Shown piece by piece: positions 7,872 through 15,594 of a stretch of 64,000 nucleotides of DNA. Made by a program: the position numbers and the translations under genes. The stretch is from Paenibacillus sabuli. Its GTDB lineage: Bacteria > Bacillota > Bacilli > Paenibacillales > Paenibacillaceae. The stretch's first letter is position 1, and every line of letters begins with the position of its first letter. Location of the stretch: the NCBI RefSeq assembly GCF_014705605.1, contig NZ_JACXIZ010000036.1:36246-100245 (forward strand), in the 5' to 3' direction. The notes below the pieces were generated by a model. It saw only the letters and a list, made by a program, of their open reading frames with translations, did not search any database and was not told where the DNA came from.

Positions 7872-9164
7872 TCACACCTTGTAAGCCTTCATCGCCTTGC
7901 GCAGCTCCTTGAGGCTCGGACGCTTGCCGTACATCAGCACGCCGGTGCGATAGATGCGCGCCGAGAGCCAGCCGAGCACGAAGATCGAGAGCGCCAGCAC
8001 GCCGATGGACAGCAGCACCTCCCAGAGCGCCGGATCGGTCAGGCCGATCCGCAGGAACATCGCGAACGGCGTGAAGAACGGAATGAACGAGGTCACGACG
8101 ACGAGCGTCGAACCGGGCGTCGTCATGCCGAAGATGCCGATGTAGAAGCCCGCCAGCGCCAGCATTGAGACCGGCATCATCGCCTGCGCCAGATCCTCCG
8201 TGCGGCTGACAATCGAGCCCACCGCGGCGCACAGCATCGCGAACAGGAAGTACCCCATCAGGAAGAACAACAACGCGTACGCATAAAGCATCGGGTCAAT
8301 ATCGCCCAGGTTGATATTCAGGTTGCCCAGCGATTCCTTGTTGTGCGGCAGCGAGAAGTTCACGACCGCCACGACGACGTAGACGCCGATTTGCAGCAGG
8401 CCCACGAGGAACATGCCGAATATTTTGCCGAACATCTGCGTCATCGGCGACACGCTCGTGACCAGAATTTCCATGACCCGCGAGCTCTTCTCCGCGGTAA
8501 TCTCGGAGGCAATCAACTGACTGGTCACGAATATGCCCATGAAGAGCAAAATCATCATCGCATAGACGAAGCCCATCGCCAGGCCGCGCTGCTCTGCTGT
8601 CTTGCCTTCGCCAGTCGAATCGCTGACCGAAATTTGCGTCGTCTGCACGTTGATCGGCGCGAGCAGATCGGCCATTTGCGCTTCCGTCAGACCGGCGTTT
8701 TCCAGCCCCATTTGGAATTTAATGTTTTGCAGGGCGACCGATAAAGAATCTGCCGTATTGTCGAGCAGCTTCTCCGATTTGTAGGTAACGCCGGGGAATC
8801 CGCCGCTTGCTTCGGCATCGAATACGAGATAACCGGCAATCTCCTCGCTGCGCAGCGCCTCGCGCAGCGCCTGCTCATTGGCAGCCGCATCGCCGCTGTC
8901 CGGATAGCCGACGAGCTGCAGGTCCGCTTCCTCGCCCTGCTGCGCGTAATAATCCTGAAGCGCTGCCTCCACATCCGCCACCTGGCCTTCGACGTAGCCA
9001 ACCTGCTTGATCTCGCTGTTCCCGCTGAACATGGAGATAATATACGGAAGATTGACGCCGATGCAGAGGATGGCCGCAATGATAGCCGTGGTCACGATAA
9101 ACGATTTCGTCCGTATTTTATTGCCTGCCGTAAATCCGACAACTGTCCAGAAGTTATTATTCAT
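7872..9164 (-). CDS. ABC transporter permease, NatB/YhaP type
   Basis: 430-residue ABC-2 family permease. One membrane helix near residues 17-40 is followed by a large external domain of about 150 residues and then five or six more helices, the layout of NatB/YhaP sodium- or drug-efflux permeases. The ATG at 9164 overlaps the end of the partner ATPase gene (CATGAATAA), so they are translationally coupled; a start at 9176 would add four residues and is less likely. It probably forms a complex with the NatA-like ATPase. The substrate is unknown. Confidence 0.87.
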   Translation of the reverse strand: MNNNFWTVVGFTAGNKIRTKSFIVTTAIIAAILCIGVNLPYIISMFSGNSEIKQVGYVEGQVADVEAALQDYYAQQGEEADLQLVGYPDSGDAAANEQALREALRSEEIAGYLVFDAEASGGFPGVTYKSEKLLDNTADSLSVALQNIKFQMGLENAGLTEAQMADLLAPINVQTTQISVSDSTGEGKTAEQRGLAMGFVYAMMILLFMGIFVTSQLIASEITAEKSSRVMEILVTSVSPMTQMFGKIFGMFLVGLLQIGVYVVVAVVNFSLPHNKESLGNLNINLGDIDPMLYAYALLFFLMGYFLFAMLCAAVGSIVSRTEDLAQAMMPVSMLALAGFYIGIFGMTTPGSTLVVVTSFIPFFTPFAMFLRIGLTDPALWEVLLSIGVLALSIFVLGWLSARIYRTGVLMYGKRPSLKELRKAMKAYKV

Positions 9165-10062
9165 GCTTCTCACCACCTACCGCTCGAATAAAGATTTCGT
9201 TCAAAGTCGGCTCCAGCACCTCAAACCGCTGCAGCTCGGCTTGGCTCATCGCATGTTGCAGCAGCTCCCGCGCCGCCTCCGGCCGCTCAATCGCCAACTC
9301 GTAGCCGTTCTCGCGGCGTGTTACGCTGCGGACGCCGGGTACTTGCTCCAACCCGCTGATCTCCTGCTCCGCTCCGATCATGACGCGCTCGCGCGGATAT
9401 TGCTTTTTGATCTCCTTCAGATTGCCTTGCAGCACCGTGTTGGAGCGGTGCAGAATCGTAATGTTGCGGCACAGCTCCTCGACATGCTCCATCCGGTGCG
9501 TCGAGAACAGGATGCTCGTTCCCTCGTCGCGCAGCGCTTTTACGGTTCGCTTGAGCAGCTCGACATTGACCGGATCGAGTCCGCTGAAGGCCTCGTCCAT
9601 AATGACAATCTTCGGTCTGTGAATGACCGCGGCGATGAATTGGATTTTTTGCTGATTGCCCTTCGAGAGCTCCTCGATCTTCATGTTGTAGTAGTCGCTG
9701 ATATCGAAGCGCTCCAGCCAGCTCTTCAGATTGCGGTCGGCATCCTGCCGCGACATGCCGCGCAGCCGAGCGAGATAGATGACTTGATCGCTGATCTTGA
9801 CCTTCGGATACATGCCGCGCTCCTCCGGCAGATACCCCATCAAGCTGAGCTGATCGCGGCTATACGGCTTGCCGTCGTACAGGATGCGGCCGTCGTCCGG
9901 ATAGATGAGTCCGAGGACCATCCGCATCGTCGTCGTTTTGCCCGCGCCGTTGGCGCCGAGCAGACCGTAGATTTCGCCTTCCTCCACTTCCAGGCTGATC
10001 GTATTGACCGCTGTTTTGTCTCCGTACTGCTTGCTGACGCGTTCCAGCTTCAATGGCTTCAT
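9157..10062 (-). CDS. ABC transporter ATP-binding protein, NatA/YhaQ type
   Basis: 301-residue nucleotide-binding subunit. Walker A GANGAGKTT is near residue 36, the signature LSKGNQQK near 133, and Walker B IVIMDEAFSGLDP near 153, followed by the switch histidine in FSTHRMEHVEE. The C-terminal 80 residues are an extension typical of the NatA family. It powers the permease encoded next (8-bp gene overlap). It lies 21 bases after the preceding ABC ATPase, so the operon contains two different ABC ATPases. Confidence 0.92.
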   Translation of the reverse strand: MKPLKLERVSKQYGDKTAVNTISLEVEEGEIYGLLGANGAGKTTTMRMVLGLIYPDDGRILYDGKPYSRDQLSLMGYLPEERGMYPKVKISDQVIYLARLRGMSRQDADRNLKSWLERFDISDYYNMKIEELSKGNQQKIQFIAAVIHRPKIVIMDEAFSGLDPVNVELLKRTVKALRDEGTSILFSTHRMEHVEELCRNITILHRSNTVLQGNLKEIKKQYPRERVMIGAEQEISGLEQVPGVRSVTRRENGYELAIERPEAARELLQHAMSQAELQRFEVLEPTLNEIFIRAVGGEKHE

Positions 10063-10083
10063 TCCGGCACTTCCTTTCCTCGT

Positions 10084-10989
10084 TCAACTGAATGGTTGCT
10101 GACGCGCGATCAGCGCCTCCATAATATCGTCGAGCTCCATCGGCTGCTGGCCGGTAACCGGCAACGCCTCGCGATGCAGCCATTGCTCGGTCGATTGACT
10201 CGCTGAGGATATGAGCTTGTATGCTTGGCCGCCCATGCGCTCTACGGCGTGAACGCCCGGCCCCTGGGTCAGCATGCGCTCCTCCAAGCCGTCGCCTATG
10301 AGGTAATACGTACGCCAGTTGTCGAAGAGTGCATCTTTTTCGTAGACTCCCAGCACCTGGCCCCTGGACATGACGACGATATAATCGGCCAGACGACGCA
10401 CCTCCTCGATCAGATGCGAGGCGACCAGGATCGTCCGGCTCCCGTCTTCCATATAGCGGCTCAAGGTTTCGAGCATATGCTTCCAGGCAATCGGGTCCAG
10501 TCCGGATGACGGCTCATCCAGCAGCAGCAGCTCGGGCTGATGCGCAAGCGCCAGTGCAAGCTCGAGTTTTTGCCGCATCCCTTTCGACATTTTACCCAAT
10601 CGGACCGAAGGATCGACATCGAACCTGCGCAGCAGCTCCTGGTAGCGATTCACATCCCACGTCGGGTACCAGAGCTGGTGAAAGGCCGCTTTCTCCGAAG
10701 CGCGGAGCCCTTCGTCGCAATCCGAATTCGTCTCGGGCACATAGGCCAGCCTTTGACGCAGTTCTGGATTGCGGCTGTGCGGCCGGCTGCCTAGCAGCTC
10801 GATCGTACCCGCTTCGGGCTTGATCAGGTCGAGCAGCAGCCGAAAGGTCGAGCTTTTGCCCGAGCCGTTCGGGCCGACGATCGCCGTCACGTAGCCGCGC
10901 GGCACCTCGAGATGAATCGGTCCGAGCCGAAAGCGATCTGTCGTGAATTGTACGCCGTCCAGCCGTACGGCAGGCTGCGCCGTTTCCAT
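10084..10989 (-). CDS. ABC transporter ATP-binding protein, YtrB-like
   Basis: 301-residue ABC ATPase. Walker A is IVGPNGSGKSS, the signature MSKGMRQKLELA, Walker B LLLLDEPSSGLDP, and the switch VASHLIEE. AGGGAGG just upstream supports the ATG at 10989; the frame is open to 11010, where it overlaps the GntR gene by four bases. Pairing with a GntR regulator and a membrane protein resembles the ytr/yts operons, which respond to cell-wall-active compounds. The likely permease partner is the product of 11416-12132. Confidence 0.88.
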   Translation of the reverse strand: METAQPAVRLDGVQFTTDRFRLGPIHLEVPRGYVTAIVGPNGSGKSSTFRLLLDLIKPEAGTIELLGSRPHSRNPELRQRLAYVPETNSDCDEGLRASEKAAFHQLWYPTWDVNRYQELLRRFDVDPSVRLGKMSKGMRQKLELALALAHQPELLLLDEPSSGLDPIAWKHMLETLSRYMEDGSRTILVASHLIEEVRRLADYIVVMSRGQVLGVYEKDALFDNWRTYYLIGDGLEERMLTQGPGVHAVERMGGQAYKLISSASQSTEQWLHREALPVTGQQPMELDDIMEALIARQQPFS

Positions 10990-11006
10990 TCGCTTCCCTC
11001 CCTCTG

Positions 11007-11399
11007 TCATCGCTTGTATTGGCTGCGCGCCACTGCCTCACGGTACAGTTGATCCAGCTCCTCCGGTGTGCAATTGGCGCGCCTGCCGGCTTCGACGGCC
11101 GAATCCATCGCCGCTTCTACGGCCTTTAGCCGGTGGGTATCCCTCGCCTGTTCGCCGACATCCGCCACGAAGGTGCCTGTCCCCTGCTTGGTACGCAGCA
11201 GCCCCTCCGCCTCCAAATCCTGATACACCCTGCGGATTGTGATGACGCTGCACTTGAGCTGCAGGGCCAGCTCGCGAATCGAGGGCAGGAGCGTGCCTGA
11301 CATGAGTTGTCCGCTCAGAATGAGCGCGCGCAGCTGCACCTCAATTTGGTAGTACAACGGTTCCGCGCTTTGATCATTGATTTGGATCGGAATCCACAC
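11007..11399 (-). CDS. GntR-family regulator, YtrA subfamily
   Basis: 130-residue regulator with an N-terminal GntR winged helix (LYYQIEVQLRALILSG, LPSIRELALQLKCSVITIRRVYQDLE) and only a short C-terminal dimerisation tail, diagnostic of the YtrA subfamily. Translation begins at GTG with GGAAGGTGAT upstream; an overlapping ATG is in another frame. It sits between its presumed permease and ATPase genes and overlaps the ATPase by four bases. YtrA proteins repress their own operon; the palindromic sequence upstream of the first gene (12156-12201) is the likely target. Confidence 0.88.
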   Translation of the reverse strand: MWIPIQINDQSAEPLYYQIEVQLRALILSGQLMSGTLLPSIRELALQLKCSVITIRRVYQDLEAEGLLRTKQGTGTFVADVGEQARDTHRLKAVEAAMDSAVEAGRRANCTPEELDQLYREAVARSQYKR

Positions 11400-11415
11400 A
11401 GCATCACCTTCCTTG

Positions 11416-12132
11416 CTAATTGACCAGGTTCCTTCGCTCCAAGCGGCTGCGCGCCCTCCACATGCAGACGATCATGACAGTGAGTCCGATCACAACTGCC
11501 AGTATCGCAGCGCCCCACTCTCCCGCCTTGGCCCGATGGACCTGGCTCTCCAGCACACTGCCCCACCATACATTGGGCAGCACGGCCAGAGCGGCCACCA
11601 CGGGCACATAGGTCATGCACCACCAGGTAAAGTGCTTGCCGCTGAGTGTGAGCTCCCACACCACGAATATGGAAGACCAGATCAACGCATAGCCGAACCA
11701 AAACAATCCAAAATTTACAAATGCGCCAAGCGACATTTCCTCCTTGTACCAGTCGGAGATCAGATACGCCATCGTAAAAAAATACGCGATTCCCGGTATC
11801 AAGACGAGCAGCATATACAGGAAACGACTTAGCACAATGTGGCTTGAGGAGATCGGCATGGCAAGCCAGGAAGCCAAGCGCTTGCTCACGGGATCGTCGC
11901 GCCAAAATCGAAACATGGATTTTTTTACGACGAAGCCGAAATAAGGCACAAAGGTGAAATACATAAAATCCGGCAGCCAGCTCGCCCGCGGGCTCATCTG
12001 GCTGGGTGGCTCATCCAGCGTCGGGACGATAAGCGCCAAGTACGTGAAAAACACCAGCGTCACCAGCAAGGCCAGACGGTCGCGACGAAGCTCGTGTCGA
12101 AGCAGGAAGCCGGCTCCCCGCAAAATCGTCAT
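11416..12132 (-). CDS. multi-pass membrane protein, probable ABC-2 permease
   Basis: 238-residue integral membrane protein with about six hydrophobic segments and an RDD-type charged loop (FRFWRDDPVSKRLASWL) after helix 2. No catalytic motif. It is the first gene of an operon continuing with a YtrA-like repressor and an ABC ATPase, so it is most likely the permease of that transporter. The ATG at 12132 with AGGTGAAAG upstream is preferred over the longer frame beginning at 12147. Confidence 0.65.
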   Translation of the reverse strand: MTILRGAGFLLRHELRRDRLALLVTLVFFTYLALIVPTLDEPPSQMSPRASWLPDFMYFTFVPYFGFVVKKSMFRFWRDDPVSKRLASWLAMPISSSHIVLSRFLYMLLVLIPGIAYFFTMAYLISDWYKEEMSLGAFVNFGLFWFGYALIWSSIFVVWELTLSGKHFTWWCMTYVPVVAALAVLPNVWWGSVLESQVHRAKAGEWGAAILAVVIGLTVMIVCMWRARSRLERRNLVN

Positions 12133-12155
12133 GCTTTCACCTCGCAATACAAGAT

Positions 12156-12201
12156 TAGGTGTATATACTGTTTATATCTACATACACAGTGTACACACCT
12201 A
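12156..12201 (-). promoter_or_regulatory. candidate GntR operator/promoter of the ABC operon
   Basis: An inverted repeat TAGGTGT (12156-12162) / ACACCTA (12195-12201) encloses two 8-bp palindromes, GTATATAC at 12161-12168 and GTGTACAC at 12189-12196, with AT-rich DNA between. It lies 24-69 bases upstream of the first ATG of an operon encoding a YtrA-type repressor, whose operators are typically spaced inverted repeats over the promoter. No unambiguous -35/-10 pair was chosen. Confidence 0.6.
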
Positions 12202-12221
12202 TACGAAGCACGTCAACCGTG

Positions 12222-12260
12222 AAAAAGCACGGGCTCGACCCAATGTCGCCCCGTGCTTTT
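12222..12260 (-). terminator. terminator after cheY
   Basis: An 11-bp stem (AAAAGCACGGG at 12223-12233 with 12250-12260) is followed on the minus strand by a run of five T residues. It lies 40 bases beyond the cheY stop codon and separates it from the ABC operon promoter. Confidence 0.8.
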
Positions 12261-12300
12261 GGATTCATTCGTATATTCCCCTGCAGTTATTGGACATGGC

Positions 12301-12660
12301 TCAAGCCAAAGCTTTTTCAATCGCTTCGATGACACGGTCTTTTTGAAATGGCTTGACGATAAAATCGGAAGCTCCCGCTTGGATGGCATTGACCACCATG
12401 TGCTGCTGCCCCATAGCGGAGCACATGATCACCCTTGCTTCCGCGTTGATTTTTTTGATTTCTTTTACGGCTTCGACCCCGTCCAGCTCGGGCATCGTGA
12501 TGTCCATCGTCACCAGGTCCGGAGAGACTTCGTTAAATTTTTGGATGGCATCGCGCCCGTTGACGGCTTCCGCAACGACTTCGTAGCCCGATTCGGTCAG
12601 CATTTGTTTGATCACCATGCGCATAAAAGCAGCGTCGTCTACGATCATGATTCGCTTCAT
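12301..12660 (-). CDS. cheY: CheY-type response regulator
   Basis: 119-residue single-domain receiver. Acidic pair Asp8-Asp9, phospho-acceptor Asp53 (in VTMDITMPELDG), Ser81 at the switch Thr/Ser position and Lys103 in VKPF are all present. CheY proteins carry the phosphosignal from CheA to the flagellar switch. Here it is the second gene after a CheX phosphatase-like gene, 48 bases downstream, with no CheA nearby, so it must be served by a kinase elsewhere. Expression should depend on the c-di-GMP riboswitch upstream of cheX. Confidence 0.9.
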   Translation of the reverse strand: MKRIMIVDDAAFMRMVIKQMLTESGYEVVAEAVNGRDAIQKFNEVSPDLVTMDITMPELDGVEAVKEIKKINAEARVIMCSAMGQQHMVVNAIQAGASDFIVKPFQKDRVIEAIEKALA

Positions 12661-12708
12661 TAGTTTCGGTTCCTCCTGGTTCGTGTTCAGGTTGAATGTG
12701 TACGGCGA

Positions 12709-13188
12709 TTAAATGAGCGTACGACTTTCAAGTATCGAATGAATTTCAATCATTCCGTATTCGCTTTCAAGCGGCATGACGATCGAACGGATATCTTTCA
12801 GATCCTGCGAAGCGTTCGGATCCTCGAACGTGGTCAGCGGGTGGGAAATGTTGACCTCCCAGCCTTTGTTGGCAAATTCGGTCGCAATGCCGCTGACGAA
12901 CCAGTTGCCGAATTCTTTGATGGCGCTCCACCCCATCTCGTCCAGCGTCTCCACCTCGATCCCGCCGAACATGCGGCCGACCACTTGCTTGGCGGTGTGC
13001 TCGTTCATGACGCATACAATTTGACCGTCTAATTGGCCAAGCACGCGGATTTGAACGGCAATGTCATACCGACCCGAGGAGTCCTGCTCGCGCGCTGCAT
13101 GCGGTGTCACCTCCATGCCCAGGTAGCCGGAGAGCACATTCGACCCGACTCTTGTAACCACTGCATAATATTCTTCACCCAGTTTCAT
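12709..13188 (-). CDS. cheX: CheX-like chemotaxis phosphatase
   Basis: 159-residue protein of the CheC/CheX/FliY phosphatase family. CheX dimers dephosphorylate CheY-P using a Glu and Asn on one helix; the region AIKEFGNWFVSGIATEFANKG carries the characteristic E-x-x-N pattern (EFGN). The frame is open to a GTG at 13218, but the ATG at 13188 has AAGGGGTGA immediately upstream and is preferred. Pairing with cheY suggests a compact adaptation module. The roughly 280-base leader contains a c-di-GMP riboswitch and terminator. Confidence 0.85.
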   Translation of the reverse strand: MKLGEEYYAVVTRVGSNVLSGYLGMEVTPHAAREQDSSGRYDIAVQIRVLGQLDGQIVCVMNEHTAKQVVGRMFGGIEVETLDEMGWSAIKEFGNWFVSGIATEFANKGWEVNISHPLTTFEDPNASQDLKDIRSIVMPLESEYGMIEIHSILESRTLI

Positions 13189-13310
13189 TACTTCACCCCT
13201 TCTATTAGCCCCATCCACAGGACCAATGGCTTAGCATCGCCAGACCTGATTATCAGTCGCTCCCCTCCTTATGCATGAATCGACAAAGAATTACAAAAAT
13301 CGACACATGG

Positions 13311-13346
13311 AAAATAAAAAAAAAACCCTGTACGCCAATGCCAGGG
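13311..13346 (-). terminator. riboswitch expression-platform terminator
   Basis: CCCTG (minus strand, complement of 13342-13346) pairs with CAGGG (13326-13330) and is followed by ten T residues (13316-13325). The bases TTGCCCT at the foot of this hairpin (13343-13349) are exactly complementary to AGGGCAA in the 5' part of the aptamer (13445-13451), giving a plausible antiterminator. A further hairpin, GCACGC/GCGTGC, lies between at 13350-13369. Confidence 0.75.
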
Positions 13347-13365
13347 CAAGCACGCTACGTTTCGC

Positions 13366-13462
13366 GTGCATGGTGCAACCCGGCTGCCATAGCAGATTCC
13401 CCTGCTTTAGGCCCGTGGCTTTGCGCCCCCATCTTTCGAAAGGTTTGCCCTATTAGTGCTAT
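13366..13462 (-). ncRNA. cyclic-di-GMP-I (GEMM) riboswitch aptamer
   Basis: Read on the minus strand, the leader shows the conserved GEMM-I elements in order: AGGGCAAACC, a stem capped by a GAAA tetraloop, GGGGCGCAAAGCCACGGG, CCTAAA, and a second stem ending near GCAGCCGGGTTGC. These match the class I c-di-GMP aptamer consensus from memory. It lies between a consensus promoter and cheX-cheY and is followed by an intrinsic terminator. Because aptamer bases AGGGCAA can pair with the terminator foot, ligand binding is predicted to favour termination (an OFF switch); the direction is inference. Confidence 0.88.
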
Positions 13463-13474
13463 TAACCTAATTAA

Positions 13475-13504
13475 CTTATACTATGGATAGGGTGAAATTG
13501 TCAA
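13475..13504 (-). promoter_or_regulatory. sigma-A promoter of the riboswitch-cheX-cheY transcript
   Basis: On the minus strand a perfect TTGACA (complement of 13499-13504) is followed after 18 bases by TATAAG (complement of 13475-13480). Transcription would begin near 13468, just before the c-di-GMP aptamer. Confidence 0.75.
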
Positions 13505-13514
13505 TAAAAAAGGG

Positions 13515-13555
13515 AAAAGCACCAAAATCGGCTGAAAAAATCCGAATTTGGTGCT
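13515..13555 (-). terminator. terminator after ctaG
   Basis: A 14-bp near-perfect stem (AGCACCAAAATCGG at 13518-13531 against 13542-13555, one mismatch) closes a short A/T loop and is followed by TTTT on the minus strand. It ends the caa3 oxidase operon directly before the cheX promoter. Confidence 0.8.
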
Positions 13556-13568
13556 GCTTGTAGATCGG

Positions 13569-14474
13569 CTATGCCGTGCCAGGCTGCGGCGTCGGAAGCT
13601 CGTCATCCGACTCCCCATGCTCCCGCTTGAACCATTGCTTGAAGACATAGGCCAGAATCGCGCCGTACATGACCTCTTGAACGAGCTTCATGATCACGCC
13701 GCCCGCTTGTTGATCGTGCAACAACGGCATGATGCGGAAGAAAGCAGGTCCGCCTTCAAATTGCTCCAGCAAACGAGTCGGGTCTCCCCCGACGCAATAC
13801 CCCATGGCCTGGACCCAGACGCCAGGATCGCTGTAAGTGGCGTATAGCGGCGCACCCGCAAAAATAATCAACGCGCATGCCGGCGTCAACAGCACTCCAT
13901 TCGCAAAGATATAGCCCATTTTTTTGACATCCGTCAGACGCGACCATTCCTTGACAGGACTGATAATCTGCCACCACATCATCAAGGCGGCAATCAGCAT
14001 GACGAAGTAATAAACCTCATGCACAAAGTAGTGGGTCATGACGTAATCAAACACCATCGGCACATGATAAATGGAGAAAATCATGTTGAAAAAGACGAGT
14101 GTCAGCAAAGGATGCATTAAAAAACGAAGCGGCCGCCAAAAGCGATGCGAGAACACATGCTTCCACAGAAATGCCGGAATGCCGAGCAATGCAAGCGGCG
14201 GCGCAATGAGATAAGAAATCGACATGTTCGTCATGTGAAACGTGAACGCCAGATGACCAAGCAGCTCCAGCGCTCCACCCTGCGCCATGTAATAAAGCAC
14301 GACCGCGCTGACGAACCAGATTCTTTGCCAGGTCGTGACGGCCGGCTCCTGCGGATAATGGCGCTCGCGCCAAGGTCCGATCAAATAAAAGTACAGCAGT
14401 ACGATCGCCGCAAATAGGAAGAATGTGAGCGGACTCCACAATTCTGCAAAGGTAAAGTATTGTAGGCCGAACAT
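13569..14474 (-). CDS. ctaG: cytochrome c oxidase assembly factor CtaG
   Basis: 301-residue integral membrane protein with about seven helices, matching the Bacillus-type CtaG (caa3_CtaG) family needed for assembly of active caa3 oxidase, probably at the copper sites. Conserved His-containing helices include FTFHMTNMSISYLIAPPLALLG and FVHEVYYFVMLIAALMMWW. The ATG at 14474 preceded by GGAAGGAG is preferred over 14501. It is the last gene of the cta operon, and a second CtaG-like gene lies at 35503-36369. Confidence 0.92.
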   Translation of the reverse strand: MFGLQYFTFAELWSPLTFFLFAAIVLLYFYLIGPWRERHYPQEPAVTTWQRIWFVSAVVLYYMAQGGALELLGHLAFTFHMTNMSISYLIAPPLALLGIPAFLWKHVFSHRFWRPLRFLMHPLLTLVFFNMIFSIYHVPMVFDYVMTHYFVHEVYYFVMLIAALMMWWQIISPVKEWSRLTDVKKMGYIFANGVLLTPACALIIFAGAPLYATYSDPGVWVQAMGYCVGGDPTRLLEQFEGGPAFFRIMPLLHDQQAGGVIMKLVQEVMYGAILAYVFKQWFKREHGESDDELPTPQPGTA

Positions 14475-14604
14475 AAGATTCCAACTCCTTCCGATTGGCA
14501 ATTCGATTCAAGGCGAAACGGGCAAGCCATCTTTTAAGGCGCAACCCGTTTCGTTCTGAGAAATTTAGAAAAGTATAGGAAAATCATATACTTTCTATAA
14601 TTTT

Positions 14605-14637
14605 TAAAAAAAGACGGGCCTTCGCAGGACCCGCCTC
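14605..14637 (-). terminator. internal terminator-like hairpin between ctaF and ctaG
   Basis: A GC stem (minus-strand AGGCGGGTCC / GGCCCGTC with G-U pairing) is followed by seven T residues at 14606-14612. It lies 15 bases after the ctaF stop codon and before ctaG, so it may reduce ctaG expression relative to the structural genes. Confidence 0.65.
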
Positions 14638-14652
14638 CTATTCGATTGCCGA

Positions 14653-14970
14653 TTACCACCAAGTCCAGTACTCTGCCATGATGACCATCGTGAAGACGAC
14701 GAACACGCCGGACAAAATGCCGATAATGGCATAAAGGTGACCGCGATCCTTCATATGCATCCAGAAAGCCATCTGAATGTATACCTGCAAGCCCGCCATC
14801 ACAAGCAGCAAGATGTACGTAAAGGTCGTATTGACTTCACCGGCCATGACGGTCGCAAAAGCGATCAGCGTCAACACGAGCGAGAAGATGTACGAAATCA
14901 CATGCTTTTGCGATCCTTCGACCTTATGACGCTTTTGCCGATTCTCCGTAGTGGGATGATTGCCTGCCAT
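14653..14970 (-). CDS. ctaF: caa3 cytochrome oxidase subunit IV
   Basis: 105-residue protein with three transmembrane helices and the family pattern YIQMAFWMHMKDRG between helices 2 and 3, typical of CtaF/CoxD subunit IV. It stabilises the oxidase core. Only three bases separate it from ctaE, with GGTGGG before the ATG. Confidence 0.9.
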   Translation of the reverse strand: MAGNHPTTENRQKRHKVEGSQKHVISYIFSLVLTLIAFATVMAGEVNTTFTYILLLVMAGLQVYIQMAFWMHMKDRGHLYAIIGILSGVFVVFTMVIMAEYWTWW

Positions 14971-14973
14971 CGA

Positions 14974-15594
14974 TTAGCCCACCTTTCCCATCAGGTAGAC
15001 GACGGTGAAGATGAACACCCACACGACGTCGATAAAGTGCCAGTACAGACCCGCTACATAAAGCTTGGGCGCGGTGACCAGATTCAGCCCCTTGCGCAAG
15101 GTCTGCGCAATCAGAATCGAAATCCATGCCACGCCAAAGGCCACGTGCGCCCCGTGAAAACCGACCAGCGTATAGAACGAAGAACTAAAGGCACTTGTCG
15201 TAAACCCATGACCTTCGTGTACGTAATGATAGAACTCGTAAATCTCCAATCCGAGGAAACCAGCACCAAGTGCGACTGTCACGATCAACCAGACGATCAT
15301 CGGCTTGACGTGATTGCGATGCAAGGCCTGAATGGCGAACACGCTGGTCAAGCTCGAGGTGAGCAGGATAAAGGTCGCAATCGCGACAATCGGGAGCTGG
15401 AACAGCTCGTTGGCTGTCGGATTGCCTTCCCCTACCTGATCGCGCAACGCCAGGAAGGCCGCGAACAGCGTTCCGAAAAGTACGGTCTCGCCGCCCAGGA
15501 AGAGCCAGAAGCCAAGGACCTTATTGCGGCCCTCAAGGGTTGCCTTCTCAGGCTCATGCGGCAGCTGTCCGTCTATATGCGAATGTGCGCTCAT
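14974..15594 (-). CDS. ctaE: caa3 cytochrome oxidase subunit III
   Basis: 206-residue integral membrane protein with five helices. Family motifs are visible: E-x-x-x-F after helix 1 (GGETVLFGTLFAAF) and LVGFHGAHVAFG. Subunit III packs beside subunit I and supports proton uptake. Its ATG overlaps the ctaD stop by four bases (ATGA), and ctaF follows directly. Confidence 0.95.
   Translation of the reverse strand: MSAHSHIDGQLPHEPEKATLEGRNKVLGFWLFLGGETVLFGTLFAAFLALRDQVGEGNPTANELFQLPIVAIATFILLTSSLTSVFAIQALHRNHVKPMIVWLIVTVALGAGFLGLEIYEFYHYVHEGHGFTTSAFSSSFYTLVGFHGAHVAFGVAWISILIAQTLRKGLNLVTAPKLYVAGLYWHFIDVVWVFIFTVVYLMGKVG

Noticed and set aside
9007..10206. A plus-strand frame of 399 codons opposite the NatA-like ATPase
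   Set aside because: The minus-strand frame carries Walker A, signature and Walker B motifs; the plus frame is a shadow.
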